A stretch of 64,000 nt of DNA from Eopsaltria australis (Eukaryota; Chordata; Aves; Passeriformes; Petroicidae): the NCBI GenBank assembly GCA_034509425.1, contig JAVTVJ010000048.1:62001-126000 (forward strand), in the 5' to 3' direction. A program made the translations under genes and the position numbers. The notes under the pieces were generated by a model. That model was not told where the DNA came from. It saw nothing but the letters and a program-made list of their open reading frames with translations, and did no database searches. Within the stretch, counting starts at the first letter, position 1; every line of letters starts with the position of its first letter. Shown here in pieces: positions 38,201-50,432 of this stretch.

Positions 38201-41200
38201 CTATATAGAAAGTTGGTGTAAAAAGGCTGTACTATGATTTCCTTGATTATATTTAGGTTTGTGTATACACTTGCAGTCCATATGTGAAAAAACACATAAC
38301 CCATTTATTCTGTCCTTCCCAACCAGATTTAGCAGTGTTTTATTCTGCTCAATAGCCTGTGTAGCCCTGCAGCATTTAGACTGACCCAGTTCAGTCCCTA
38401 GTTATAGTGAGGAGCAATTCTTCTGCTGTGCTTCAGCTGTAGATAGCAACCAAACAGTAAAAATATATGAGAAAATAGTTCTATTTTTTGCATTAATGCC
38501 TTGAATATGTCACAGCTGACAGAATAGGAACATGATCAAATGGTGGTCAAATTCCTTCTCTGCCTTAAGGAAAAAATAATAATGAAAGGTCACTTAGTAA
38601 TCTCATAATCAGCAGCTTTACAACATGATCATGTCAACAGAGGCATGACAAAAGTCATGACAACCCCCTTCCCTTTCTACTCTTTTAATATATCCTGTAG
38701 AGATAAAAGGTACTTATCAGAATTCTTCTTTAATGTCACAGAGAGTGCTGATACCTCTGCACAGCAAGAGTAATATTCTTATTATGCTTTTATAAATCCA
38801 GTACAACAGTGATTTTAGAAATAAACAATGTTTAGTAAGCCTCTACTCTGCCTAAGTTAAGCTTATTTCTGGTGTTACGGTGTTTCTAAGGACATCTAAA
38901 CTTAAAATTCATGCAAGGATCAAAGAATTCTTGACCAATGTTTTGACATTGGGGACATGGCCACTGTTGACTGTAAGTAGTTTATTTTCTCAATAGATAC
39001 TCTCTAGATGTATCATCCAGCTATCACAGGTGTTTGCAGGCAGCCCACAAGCATCTGTCAAACTATCCCCCTACCCTTCATGCACTTCTAATGCCCAGTA
39101 AATGTCTTCCCTCATCACAGAAAAGAAATTCAATGCCACTGCATGACCTTGCCACAGAGAGAATATCCTTGGCTGCTTTCATGTTGAAAACAGCCTTGTA
39201 AGACTAGGTCCCCACATACTCACAGAATCCCTCTTCCTAGCCACTTGGGCAGGCTGAATTACTCCCAAGATCACTGCTAGAAAAAGCGCATTGTAAAGAT
39301 GTGATACAAATCAAGCACCTTCTTTTGATCATGTCACAAATTGCTTGGAAGGAGAAAGGAAATAATTTTGAGGGTATACATTTCCTATAGTAAACTAGCA
39401 AATTTTAGAAGAATATCATCAAAAAGTAAAACATACAAATGTCATGCCTTTCTTTTCAAGTTATAAAATCAAGTTTATTAGTTTACCGTCAAAATTCTTT
39501 CAACCTGGTGAAGCCATACTTCATCTTGACTGTTCATATGGGAATATAACAGCCAAATTTCCTTTGCACAACTTTTTATTCTTTAATCCTGTTTATCCAA
39601 GCTCAGCAGTCTTTCTTGTGTTGCTTTCACCAATAATGGCAGCAGTAGTTCCCAACTAACATTTTCTAATAAAGTTGGAATTGCTGGGAGTCTTAATCAC
39701 AAATTTCTCAAGTCTCAAAAAAATCCCTGTTAGATTACATTATTTCATGTGATTATGTAGTGAAATCCTCACTCTGGCACTGCTTTCACCAGTGATGTTT
39801 CATCACTACTCCAATACCAGCAGCCTCACTGCAGTCTACTACCATAAGTACACCCTACCATCTAAGCAGGCACTCAGCACCCCAACTGTGGCCTTTCTTG
39901 GCAGACAGTGAAGATCTCTTCAACTGAACAAAGAGCTTCACTGACAAATATAAGCTAATAAAACTGCGTGTAGCCAACCAGCTAGGTCAGTTGCTGTGCT
40001 CAGTTCTGTCAATTACTGTCCAAGACCAGTAAAACAAATATAAATGAAGCTATTAGTGACTTAAGTGGAACCTCACTGTTATTTCATGGGGGAAAAAATA
40101 CGTTTAATGCATTGCAACTGCCACCTCCTTCTCTACTTGGGATTTTAGTTTAATGTTGTATTAAATAAACTACATTATGTTGTACTTTTGGTGTTGCTGC
40201 CATGAAGAGTTTTTTGATTGCTTCCAAAAGAGTCAGTCCCTTTAAGTCTTTCCTCTACCCGTATATCCCCCACTTCTCTATATATTACTCACATATTGTA
40301 CTAAGTTCTGCATACTCTATGCAGAGTTTATTACCATATATGACTCAAGTGCATCAACTACTCTGGTTTTTTTTAAAGTAATAAGATCTTACATTCTGTC
40401 TCTCTCTGTATAAACTTACTTTTTATTGCAGTTACTGTTTTCATTTAGATGGAAGGGCAATTTTTTTTACATCAAATTTGAATTATAAAGTCACTGTACA
40501 GAAGAGGGGAAAAATATAGTAAATGTTGCAATAGCCCTCATAGCTAGATCTTCATGTAAATGAGGCATTTGTAGAAATTGAAGTCAAATTCAAGGGAGTG
40601 CCATTTGTTCTAACTTCCATGTTTAGGAACTGGCGAAGAATATATGAGGCTACTGCTTTTAAGCTAGACCATTAAAGACAGCCTAAGAGCTTCTTTCATC
40701 ATTTCTGCATTTGACCTCTGTCTGGTGTTTCATAAGATCACTGCCAAATTTTGAGCAATATGAGAAGAAATATTTGTTCACAGCAGGAAAATGAGTTTAT
40801 GCTTCTCTAGTTAAACAAAATATTATGAAAGAGCAAGGATTGAAAACTCATTGCTTTGGGACCCATTCAATATTCACAGTGATATTTGTTCACAAATATT
40901 TCTATTTGGGAGAAAAAAATAAATAGCAAAAATCCCTTGAAATAAACAAATTATTGACAAAAAAATGAAATAGTACTGCTTCTGGGGATATAATGAAAGG
41001 TGGCAAGGATATTCTTATTCTGAGTTTCCTAAACATGGTTCTAATTATTTCTTTTACTATTCTGAATACCTTTGATGTACATAACAGTGAGCTCCAATGA
41101 GTTGGAACCTACTGTTTCACCATTTTGTACTTCTTTTTCTTGTCTTTTACCACAGGGCCAGTATTTTCTGGCTTTGACAAAAAATACAGTGTTCACTCAT

Positions 41201-42309
41201 TTTCTATGACAAAGGCAACATTTCCATTATTTTGCTAATGCCAAAAAGCCACTGGTGAAAAAGAAAACAGTGTATGCACAGGTGCAGCATTAGAGAGAAA
41301 AAATAACTCAAGCAGTGTGCAGATGTATTCTGAATGTTAATAAATGGATTTGTTTGTGTGTGTCAAGACATCCATACAACCACTGCTGTTATGCAAATTG
41401 GCAACTACAGGACAGAAAGAAGCCAGTCCTGGTTTTTATTATGCACACCTTCATGTGGGTCCACATGGAAGAAAAAGGTTGTTTTGCTTCAACATAAAGA
41501 TTTTCAAAGCCTAAAAGAAACCTCCATTAAAAAAAAAAGCTAAAAACAATAATCATATATTCTAGATGTGTTCTACACAGTTCTCAACAGCCCGTAGCTT
41601 TCTTCTGCAAGTTATAATTGGAGACAGAGCAGAATAGAAGACACAAGTGATATAAGTATGTTGGTATTTGCTTCTACTTAGAGGTTTAAGAAAGCTTAAT
41701 TTGGATTTGCTAACTCCCTTACTCCATTACAGAGCTCATATTATTTTCCTACCTTACCTCTTTTTTCCATCTATATATCAGGAAATGATGTGCTACCCCT
41801 TCCTACAAGGATGCTTTGGTATGAGAAGGACCATATTCCTTATGAAGCATGACTGACATGGGATTGCAACAAAGAAATACTTGGCACACCATGCATCATT
41901 ACAATGGAGCAGCCTCAGAACCTACTGAGAGTTTGAATGTCTAGACAAACTCTAGACAAAATTATCATTTAAATACTGTAATTAACTGTGCCTTGAAGAG
42001 TCAGTAGAAGTCTCCAGGATAAATAAATATAGACAATCTAGATTTCATTAGACAAAAACATCAAACAAGATGAAGCCAAATACAGTACCAGAAGAAGCAG
42101 ATGCTAGAAACTCTCTGGAAAGGGTCTTATGCAGCCTCACATTCCATGGTTTGCTAGACTCAGGTATCAGTATTCCAGCCATACTCCAGGTATGAATCAC
42201 ATGGTATGTCATTCCAGCTACCTCCACTCATGGTGCAGAGTCAGTTCTGTGGGAAAGATAAGAAGAAGGTGAGTTCCATGAGCAATCTGAAAGTTGGTTT
42301 CCTAAATTT
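35224..42309. other. Non-coding DNA, no gene seen
   Basis: A 7-kb stretch of AT-rich, apparently single-copy DNA. No mobile element was recognised. The longest open frame (minus, 37990-38304, 104 codons) has no domain, no signal peptide and AT-driven composition. The part at 38990-39300 is somewhat GC-richer but shows no family signature. Confidence 0.5.
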
Positions 42310-42722
42310 CAGGGTCAGTTCTCTGCTACTTGTTTCTTCATTCACCTCAGGATTTTTAACTCCACGATTTCATGATTGCTATAGCCAATGTTTCTATTAT
42401 TTATTCTCTTGCTTATCCTTTCATCCCTGTCTGTGAATAGCAGATCGATCTGTGCATTGCCCTTCAGACTATGCAGTACTTGTGTTGAGAACTTGACATT
42501 CACCAGAAATCTTCTGGGTTCCTTATATCTTGCTCTGTTGCCCTTCCATAAGACATCAGGATGAGCAGGTATCCCCTGTGTCCCCCATTCTTCCACCTCC
42601 CATTTCCCAAGAGCAAGTGATTTCTGAGTTGTTTAAAGACTTCATCTGATTTTTCATCTTGATCAAGTGGCCTGAAACAAACTTTCAGCACAATGTCAAC
42701 ATTAATATCTTGACTCCAAAGA
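42310..42722 (-). mobile_element. CR1 ORF2 fragment: endonuclease domain only
   Basis: On the minus strand two overlapping open frames (42691-42500 and 42596-42342) together give the order of a CR1 APE-type endonuclease: FRPLDQDEKSDEVFKQL, then a block corresponding to HPDICW (here HPDVLWKGNRAR), then EPRRFLV, and finally GYSNHEIVELKILR. The usual SDH catalytic triad reads SNH here (42372-42380), so a catalytic aspartate is lost, and a frameshift separates the two halves. Nothing recognisable as reverse transcriptase or 3' UTR lies on the 3' side (below 42310). That is unusual for CR1, whose copies are normally anchored at the 3' end. Confidence 0.8.
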
Positions 42723-44127
42723 GAAGTATATTCTATTAGGGAAAAGGTACAGCAATAATAATTCCAAACTAATGAGCTCAGCTTTTTGAAAAGGTTTACT
42801 GTGATTTATCAGATGATATACAAAGCTGGACAGCAAAAAATCTGGACACTGTGCCCCATTAGAAATTCACTTACTGTTTGACCTTGAAAAGTTATTTTGC
42901 ATACCTGTCTTTAACTTCATGATAAGAAAAACAACATTTCCTCTTTGCTTTAAATTTAAAACAGTACTCAGAAAATCTGACTTATTGTATTAGTTGGAAT
43001 ATTATATAGAAGCAGCAGCCTTTCTGAAAATTTGAAGAAGCTGTCTTCAGTGAACATTTTAAAAGCTGTACTTTTTAGAGTACATTTTTTTCTTGCTAAG
43101 CTTAAGTGATTACAAAATATTTGCAAATTTGTGTTCCTGGAGTCTCTTTAGTAAATATTCTTAACACCTTTTCAGACCATAAAACTCCTTCTGGCTGCTA
43201 AATTAGCAGAATCCTAGAAGAGTACAGAAAAATATTTTCTTTCAAAGACTTACCTGGAGTTAATCAAATATACATTTTCATTCCTCTGTAGGTAGCAAAT
43301 TTAACAAATGTCAGTTTATTAATGGGTGGTATAATATGTATGGGAAATAGATGTTTCTTAGTGCTGTTTTCTCATTAAATTCTGCATTAGGAAACAAAAC
43401 AGGTGTTTTCTATACATCATCTTGTATATACATATAGTATTTGAATCTTCATCACGATTCAAGGTAAACAACAAAGGCTATGAAAGAAGCTGAAATCTCA
43501 GTTCAACAATGCAGGAGCAAGCAACAGCAAAATTCTACTTATTACATGAAAAAAGGTAAAAAATAAAGATTAGCCAATTTATGGCAGATACAATAAATTA
43601 CAATGATTAAATATAAATAATAAACAATTCTAATATACTATAAAATAATAAAGTCTTCTACATGCCATATAACTGAAAAACAATATTTTAAATAGTTATC
43701 TCTAGTAAAACAAATGCCAGTATATCAAGAAATTGTCACTTCATTTCCCTTTATTTTTCCTGTACCCTTTGCATTTTTGTATATTCTCTAGGTTTTTGTG
43801 GTTTCTAATGAGTTTAAAGTAAATATCTGATCATAAATTAAATATTATAATCTAATTATAATAACATTAGATCTTTAAGTAGCGTGTGATTTGCAGGAGA
43901 TTGTGAACAAGTTTTGAAGGATTCCTCTTTCACTTATCCAGTTGTTACATTCACTTTCATAGACACATTATTAGCTTAGTCTTAGTCTTTCTTGAAATGC
44001 TGTAATTTTTATAAAGTCTTTTATTTCTCCAGAAGGTACATTAGAACAAAACTAAGTTTAAATACGTTCACTGGATCTGAGTGCCGAGGAAGCCGGTTGA
44101 TTACATTGTCAAGTTACTCTTGATTGT
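42723..44127. other. Non-coding DNA, no gene seen
   Basis: Very AT-rich (for example 43560-43700 and 43820-43880). It separates the orphan CR1 endonuclease from the next CR1 copy, which lies in the opposite orientation. Confidence 0.55.
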
Positions 44128-45356
44128 TTCTTAGCAGTTATGATGGGGAGGATTTTGAATAGAGCAAACACAATTCCTATCTTCAAGAATGGAAAGGAGG
44201 AAGAACTGGAGAACTACAGACTGGTCAGCCTCATCTCTCTAGCTGAGAAGATGATGGACATAATCCTTCTGAGCAGCATTTCCAAAAATATGAAGGACAA
44301 AGTGATTGGGAGTAGTCTTCATAGAATTATGAAGGCAAATCATGCTAGACCAAGACATTAGCCTTCTGCAATGAGGAGACTAATTTTATGAATGAGAGTA
44401 GTGGATGCCATTTACTTTGACTTTACTAGGGCTTTTCTTACATAACATTCTCTTTGATGAAGTGATGAAGTACAGGTTATGTGAGTGTACAGTGGAGTGA
44501 TTAACATTTGGGCTGAATGGCTAAGCCCACTGGAATTTAACCAGTGACACAAAATCCAATTGGAAGAAAACTGGTAGCAGTGTACCCCAGGGTTTGTTAC
44601 TGGGGTCAATAATGTTCAACTTCTTCATTAATGACCTGGACAACGGGACACTGTATACCCTCAACAAGTTTGCAGGTGATATAAAAAGGGGAAGAATCAG
44701 ATGACTGTTGTGGATCAGCCTTAGCTAATGGCCAAATACACCCCTCCTCCTTCATTGTCCACTTCTCCCAACTCCACCCCCAGCAGCATAGAGAAAGAAA
44801 ACAGAAAGAGGAATAATCAAGTTCATGGTTCAAGATAAAAAGAGTGATTATTTCTTACCTGGAATATTGCATCCAGGTGTGGGATCCTCAGCACAAGAAA
44901 GACAGACCTGTTGGAGCAAGTCCAGAGGAGGGTCACAAAGATGGTTGGAGAGATGGAGCACCTCTCCAATGAAGACAGGCTGAGAAATTTGAGGTGGTTC
45001 AACCTAGGGAAGAGAGGGTTCCAGGGAGATCACACTGTGGCCTTCCAGTACTTAAAGGGGACTTAGAAGAGGAGGGAGGGGCTTTTTACATAGACACAGT
45101 TAGAAACAAAAGAGAATGGTTTTACACTAAAATTAAAAAAAAACAATTAGGTCAGATGTTAGGAGGAAGTTCTTTACACAGAGGGTGGTGAGGAACTGGA
45201 ACAGGTTGCCCCACTCCTGGAAGTGCTCAAGACCAAGTTGGATGGGGCTCTGAGCAACTTGATCTAGTAGGTAGTGTTCCCTGTCCATGGTCAGGGTGGA
45301 ACAAGATGATATTTAAGGTGCCTTCCAACCCAAGCCGTTCTATGATTCTATGATTT
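44128..45356 (+). mobile_element. CR1 retrotransposon, rearranged, with an LTR piece inside
   Basis: The copy starts within the reverse transcriptase: TIPIFKNGKEEELENYRLVS (from about 44173) matches the conserved CR1 'PIFKKGK..NYRPVS' motif. SSVPQG..LGSIMFNFFINDLD follows at about 44577-44643. The catalytic FADD box reads FAGD (44669-44680). The frame has stops near 44360 and elsewhere. At 44706-44853 an LTR-like piece is present (separate entry). CR1 sequence resumes at 44856 with 'tggaatattgcatccagg' (LEYC region) and continues through a full 3' UTR ('gaactggaacaggttgcc', 'gatggggctctgagcaac') to the tail 'ttctatgattctatg' (about 45340-45354). The thumb region between FAGD and LEYC is missing. 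Confidence 0.85.
44706..44853 (-). mobile_element. Partial endogenous-retrovirus LTR (reverse) within CR1
   Basis: This 148-bp piece interrupts the CR1 copy. On the plus strand it runs 'tgttgtggatcagccttag', 'ctccacccccagcagcat', 'gaaagaaaacagaaagagg', 'ttcatggttcaagataaa', 'gagtgattatttc'. Read in reverse this is the 3' third of the avian ERVL-type LTR, of the same general kind as the solo LTR at 18.7-19.2 kb. Only part of an LTR is present. It sits exactly where CR1 thumb sequence is missing, so it may have arrived by recombination or been trimmed after insertion. No retroviral gene is present. Confidence 0.55.
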
Positions 45357-45580
45357 GAGGTGTGAAGATGACAAATACGTGTATTTCTGTGCTACTGCAT
45401 AACGGTGGTTTTGTGCTCTTATTTGTACCTCCCATAAAGACTTTGAAGTTGTACTTCAATATCAAAACTCCTGTTAAATGGGTCAAAATAACTGCTGTTT
45501 ACTGATGTGTATTTTAAAGTTCAATTTGCCAGAATAAGGATCCTTAAAGACAAACTCATTCTGGATCTTTATCTCCACAG

Positions 45581-45632
<52 letters not shown>

Positions 45633-48600
45633 AAAAAATCTATTTTAAGAGGCCAGATTGTTCTATTTAGCATAAATAAGACCACTATGTATATCCTTCT
45701 ATTACACTATTCACATATCATGAGTCCTGAGCATAATAAGGCTGTCATCCCCTAAAACATAAAACTGTGACAGAACTAATATTCTCCTCCTTTTATAGAT
45801 ATGCTGGTATGCTGTACACCTATTGAGCTACACTTATAAAATTAATGTTTCAGAGGTAGCATGTTTAGCCTTCATCTCATTCATATAATGGCCACTATCG
45901 AGCAGTTTTCAAACTAGCTACCTCATTGGTCTTTTCAGCTAGGTCTGCTTTTATGGTCCGATATATCAAAAAAAGAAAAATGATAATAATATTGCAGCAC
46001 TGGTAAACTCTTCCCTAGGTCCATAGTGATTTATTTCTAGAGAGAGTGTCGTATTCATCTGGATAAATTACATAAAAATGCAATTTTAGCTTCTTAGAAA
46101 ATTGAGAAATTTCACTTTCAGATTCCTTAACAGCATTGTATTTTAGTTTCTTGATGACTGTAATTTTATTAATCATTTTCTTAAACTCTATAGGTATTGT
46201 TGACTCCTGGTTTCTACTCAGTCATATCCCTTAGTTAATTTTGTTTGTTCATGTTACAAGGACTTTGCAGTGTTCTGAAGCAGTAATAGGCAAAATCAGG
46301 AGACTCATTCAGCTGGTAAGCTGTCAGTCTGTCATAACTTGAATATTGATTTTGGGGGGTTGGTGACATTCCCTAGATGTATGTGTCAAGTTTGTTGACA
46401 GAGAGCTCTACACTTAATTGAATGTGATGTCTGTATGTGAAGTGATGAAGTATGTCAGTGATGTATATTCTCTTCTTCCCCTTCCCTTCAGCCCCTCACA
46501 ATACACTCAATGGAGTGTTATGAAATTCCACACTGCTCTTATAAAGCTTTATTTAACTTCATAAATTGAAAAGCTGGGTCTGCTCTAACATAATTTCCTC
46601 ACAGGTATGCTTTCACTGGCCTGTGAGACAACAAACAAGTCCTGCCCTTTTAAAGTCTCATTCAGTTCTCCTGAATGTTTATGTGAAAGATAAAGGTGAC
46701 TCTCAGGTGGCATCAAACTTATAGGAAACATATATTTTCCTCAGTGCTCCTAAATCACAGAAAATCCTCTTACAAACCATTCCATATACCTTGCCTATTT
46801 AAAGTATGAGAAAGGAATGAGAAGCCAGGGGACTTTCTCTTGTCAGATATCATCATATTTGATCCTGCAGATCAATTTAGGTGTCTTTCAACAGTACTTT
46901 TTTCTGATACTTATTTTGACTCTCACTCATCTAAGTGGACTGTTGTTCTTAAGCATGAAAAGCAGAAAAAGAGCAGTATCTCATAAAGCTGGTGGAATAT
47001 TCCTGGCTTGTGTCTAGTCTTCCTTGCCTCAAATAACAAATAAATGCATATGTTTTTAAAACCAGGTTGTCAGGTTTCACTTCATCTTTCTGTTTATCAG
47101 TGTTGTTTCTGACAGATTTCAGAGATTAAATTTTTTGCAAAAGGAACACTAGACATTATATTTTAAAAAAACATAAATGTACATTTGCAGATATGGAAAG
47201 GGAAATTGTGATGCTGTAATACCCCATTAAATAAGAGAATATATGTATCAGAATAATATATCTCTATCTAGAAATACAGAGTAGGCTCAGCAGGCAGGTG
47301 CAACTCATTGCTTTGGACAGCAATTAATATCCTTTCACCTGCCAGGAAAATGTATTCATGTTCCAACAGAGAGGTGGTAGAAATAAGGACAAAGGGAACT
47401 AATTGACTAACAGAGAGCAATGAAGGTAAAGAAAGGAATGATATTCCCACCATGCAAAAGAAGGAAGTGGTTGCAGCCTGCTCCAACAGAACTGGTATCA
47501 GCACAAGTCAAAATAAGTGATCAACAACTCATTGAATGAAGGTAGGAAAGGAAAGAGAATAAGAGGATGTCTCAAAATTAATAACGAAATTCTACAAGGT
47601 TTAGCAGCATGAATTTCTATTTTCAAAGTTCATATAGCTGTAATAGCCCATCAATATAGCCGTTAGAGAATTTATTTTATTGATAAATTTAAATGGGAAA
47701 GGAATCTCCCTGAAAACAGGAAGAAGTCACAATGCAGTTGGACCTAGCCAAAATATAGTACAAAAGGAAAAATAATAGGTCTTTAATACTTTAATACTAA
47801 TCTGGTGACTGACACTACATGTTTAATACTCCTCAAATGCAAATACCATTTTCTCAAAATCTGCATTTGAATCTAGGTTTTTTCAGCAGAGGAAGATTGA
47901 GTCAGAGCCATTTTATATAAATGTGTTTTTCTTTCTCTGTCCCTACACTAAAATATTGGTATCTACAATTTTTAGTCGTGTGCTTACTAAACACAGGAAT
48001 TTAACTTTCTGTGGAAAAAACCGCAAATATTTAACATAGCAAGTAGAAGAATAAACTTCTAGAATTCTTTATCTGATGTGAGTTTGAAAAGACAAAACTT
48101 ACCTTATTATACCCTTGCTGGCTGAAATTCTGAGGGATTACAACTGACAGGCAATAACAGTGGATGAAAATTTCTGTGATGGAGGCTGCACCAACTCTCT
48201 GAAGAAAATATACTGTTTAAAAAAAAGATAGTGATTGTACTAGGAATCCAAATAGGCTTTCTAAAATCTCTCTGCTTTAAAGAGAGTTTGACATTTGAAA
48301 ATTTAACTCCTTTACAAAGTCACATCTTTTCTGATGTGTTTAAGTACTTTATGCATTCAGTAAATGTCATAATGCCATTAATTCTCTTTGCAGAGACATG
48401 CAATATTTTTCTGTTATCAAGAGGAACCATACTGTTGTGCAACCACTGGCGTGTTTTGCAGAATGCTGGAAATCTGGAGTAGATTGGCCTATAAAAATTC
48501 AAAACTAATTGCTTGGAATTTAAGATTCAGTGAATGTTTTCACCTCAAGTAACATGGTAAAAACAAGTTTTCAGGTCATAAAAATCTTTTTCTTTTCACC

Positions 48601-48989
48601 TAGTTAGTAATTTTGAAAAGCATACCACCCTTTAAAAAAATTTTAATGCGCCCTTTTTTGGCATCTTGGTACTTTTATCACATGACTAAACCAAGCAGTT
48701 GCTAAGCAACATTCTGCAGCCAGGGGAAAGCACAGGTAATCTGAACAGAAGATTTATGTTGGTGACTGTAATACTAAGAAAAAAATAACAGAATATCTAA
48801 AATCCTCCATTGTTTTTTAAACCCTTTGAGCTAAACATCAGTAATTTATTCTTCCCAAATCAAGAGTCATTTGAGAAACTGTTGCAGCCACACAACTTTT
48901 GACATAAACTTTCAGGGGAAATAAATGGATAAATAATATTTTGATGTACTATTGCTGCCTTGAAGTATTTCTGTTCAGTGTTATGGTAT
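45357..48989. other. Non-coding DNA, no gene seen
   Basis: AT-rich single-copy-looking DNA apart from the A48 run (separate entry). Open frames at 46817-47017, 47268-47504 and 48231-48502 are below 90 codons, overlap on both strands and lack domains. Confidence 0.5.
45581..45628. repeat. Poly-A run of 48 bases
   Basis: An uninterrupted A48, followed by TTGAAAAAAATC. It lies about 225 bp beyond the octamer tail of the CR1 copy. It is by far the longest homopolymer in the window. CR1 does not end in poly-A, so the CR1 does not explain it. It may be a slipped microsatellite, the tail of a poly-A-using retrocopy that cannot be recognised upstream, or an assembly artefact. Confidence 0.95.
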
Positions 48990-49525
48990 TTACAGAAGCT
49001 TTTGAATATGAGGATCCTGCTTGGTTAAGTAAGGGAGTAGGTAGATACCTGCTTGCTTCTTCTTGCAGTGATAACTGGCAAAAATGAGGATGTGCCAGGG
49101 TCACCAGGGCTGACTGGAGACAGTTGGCACCAGGCACAGAGCCCTGCTCAGCACCCATGTGTCCCCTGGCTGCCCGGGCAAGGAGGGCTGACTGCAGACA
49201 CCACAGCTCTGACCAGCTCCAGAGAACAAGGTAACCTGGCACAAGTCCCCTTCTGCTGGCAAAAAGACTCCCTGCACAAACAACTTCTTTGCTGCAGCAC
49301 AAGCATCCACACAATGGGATTTGTGACAGGACCTAGTTAGTTTAAATCTCCATTTAAACAGCTTTTCAGATCCATTTTCAAGTCCAAATTTACCCATCAT
49401 AAACATGCACCACCACACATTCAGATGTGTGTCACTCTTGGGCTGGAGTATGCTAGAGTGGGACTGCTGGCCCATGGAGGCTGAATGTATTAAGCAAATA
49501 CACATGCCAATATACCACCCCATCT
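48990..49525. other. GC-richer block with long overlapping open frames
   Basis: This block is clearly GC-richer than its flanks (for example 'ccctggctgcccgggcaagg'). Open frames overlap: minus 49523-49101 (140 codons), minus 49314-48949 (121 codons) and plus 49053-49340 (95 codons). None shows a recognised domain. A plus-strand acceptor-like tract 'gcttcttcttgcag' ends at about 49069 and a donor-like 'aacaag/gtaacc' occurs at about 49230-49231. GC-rich DNA has fewer stop codons, so long frames on both strands are expected even without coding. A dispersed repeat or a cryptic exon are both possible. Confidence 0.2.
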
Positions 49526-50159
49526 GCCTGACCTGGAGACAGGCTTTATCTGTGCTTTGAATTAGAGCAGCCTACAAGAATTACACATGGCAAACACAGC
49601 TCATGAGATCCAGACTCCTTCAAATTGCATCATCCACTAGAATGCCACAGTGGGGACAACCACATCTTGTGCAGACTTGGGTGGTGGGTTTTCTAGCACT
49701 CTAATAATATATGTTAATAATAAGGCCCTAGGTGGGTAATTAACTGAAATTTAACTTTACAATAGTGCAAAAAACAGCAGAAAACAAAACAGTTTGTTTT
49801 GACAGTCAGTGAGTGTCAGAGACAGAAAAACCAAGCTTGAGAAATGGTGGCCTGAATAGATTAAAGCCATTTGAAATCTTAAACAAAAAAAATTCTGCTG
49901 TTGTTTTTTGATTTTTGCTGTCTATAAAAAATCAAAAATATGTACATTTTCATTGTATATATACAAGTTTGCAACATGATTTTATTCTCTTACATGAAAT
50001 AACTAACAAACTACAAGGTTTGGTAATGACTCAAACATATAATCACATCTTGTTAATATTAGCTCTGTAGCTAATCTATGAGATTATTTATATATTCCAT
50101 TATTTCCTTGAATTTTCATCGTTTCTCTATTTGTTGTTAATTTGGTTGGGTTGTACGGG
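49526..50159. other. Non-coding DNA, no gene seen
   Basis: AT-rich with no element recognised. Confidence 0.5.
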
Positions 50160-50432
50160 TCCTGAAATAACCTCTAGTTTCAACCCCCTGCCATGGATAA
50201 GAACACCTTTCACTAGACCACATTGCTCAGACCTCCATCCAGCCTGGCCCTGAACACTGCCAGGGATGGCACATCCACAGCTTCTCTGGGAAACCTGTTC
50301 CAATACCTCACCATATTCACTGTAAACAATTTTTTCCTAGCATCTAATCTAAACCTATGCTGTTTCAGTTTGAAGCCATTGCCCCTTGGCCTGTCACTAC
50401 TCGTCCTTGTAAAAAGACCCTCTCCAACTTTG
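50160..50432 (-). mobile_element. CR1 retrotransposon, 3' UTR fragment (reverse)
   Basis: Antisense CR1 3' UTR in order: 'tttcaaccccctgccatgg', 'aagaacacctttcactag', 'ccatccagcctggccctg', 'gggatggcacatccacag', 'gggaaacctgttccaatacc', 'ctaatctaaacctatgctg', 'ccattgccccttggcctg' and 'tgtaaaaagaccctctcc'. The match to the remembered consensus is close, making this one of the less diverged copies. The octamer tail itself is not visible (the flank 50140-50159 is T/G-rich), and the 5' end is truncated at about 50432. Confidence 0.9.

Noticed and set aside
37990..38304. 104-codon minus-strand open frame
   Set aside because: No domain, no splice-like borders of note, composition follows local AT content, and frames of this size are expected by chance here.
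49053..49340. Collagen-like hint (GSPGLTG) in a plus-strand frame
   Set aside because: There is no sustained Gly-X-Y pattern and longer frames overlap on the opposite strand.
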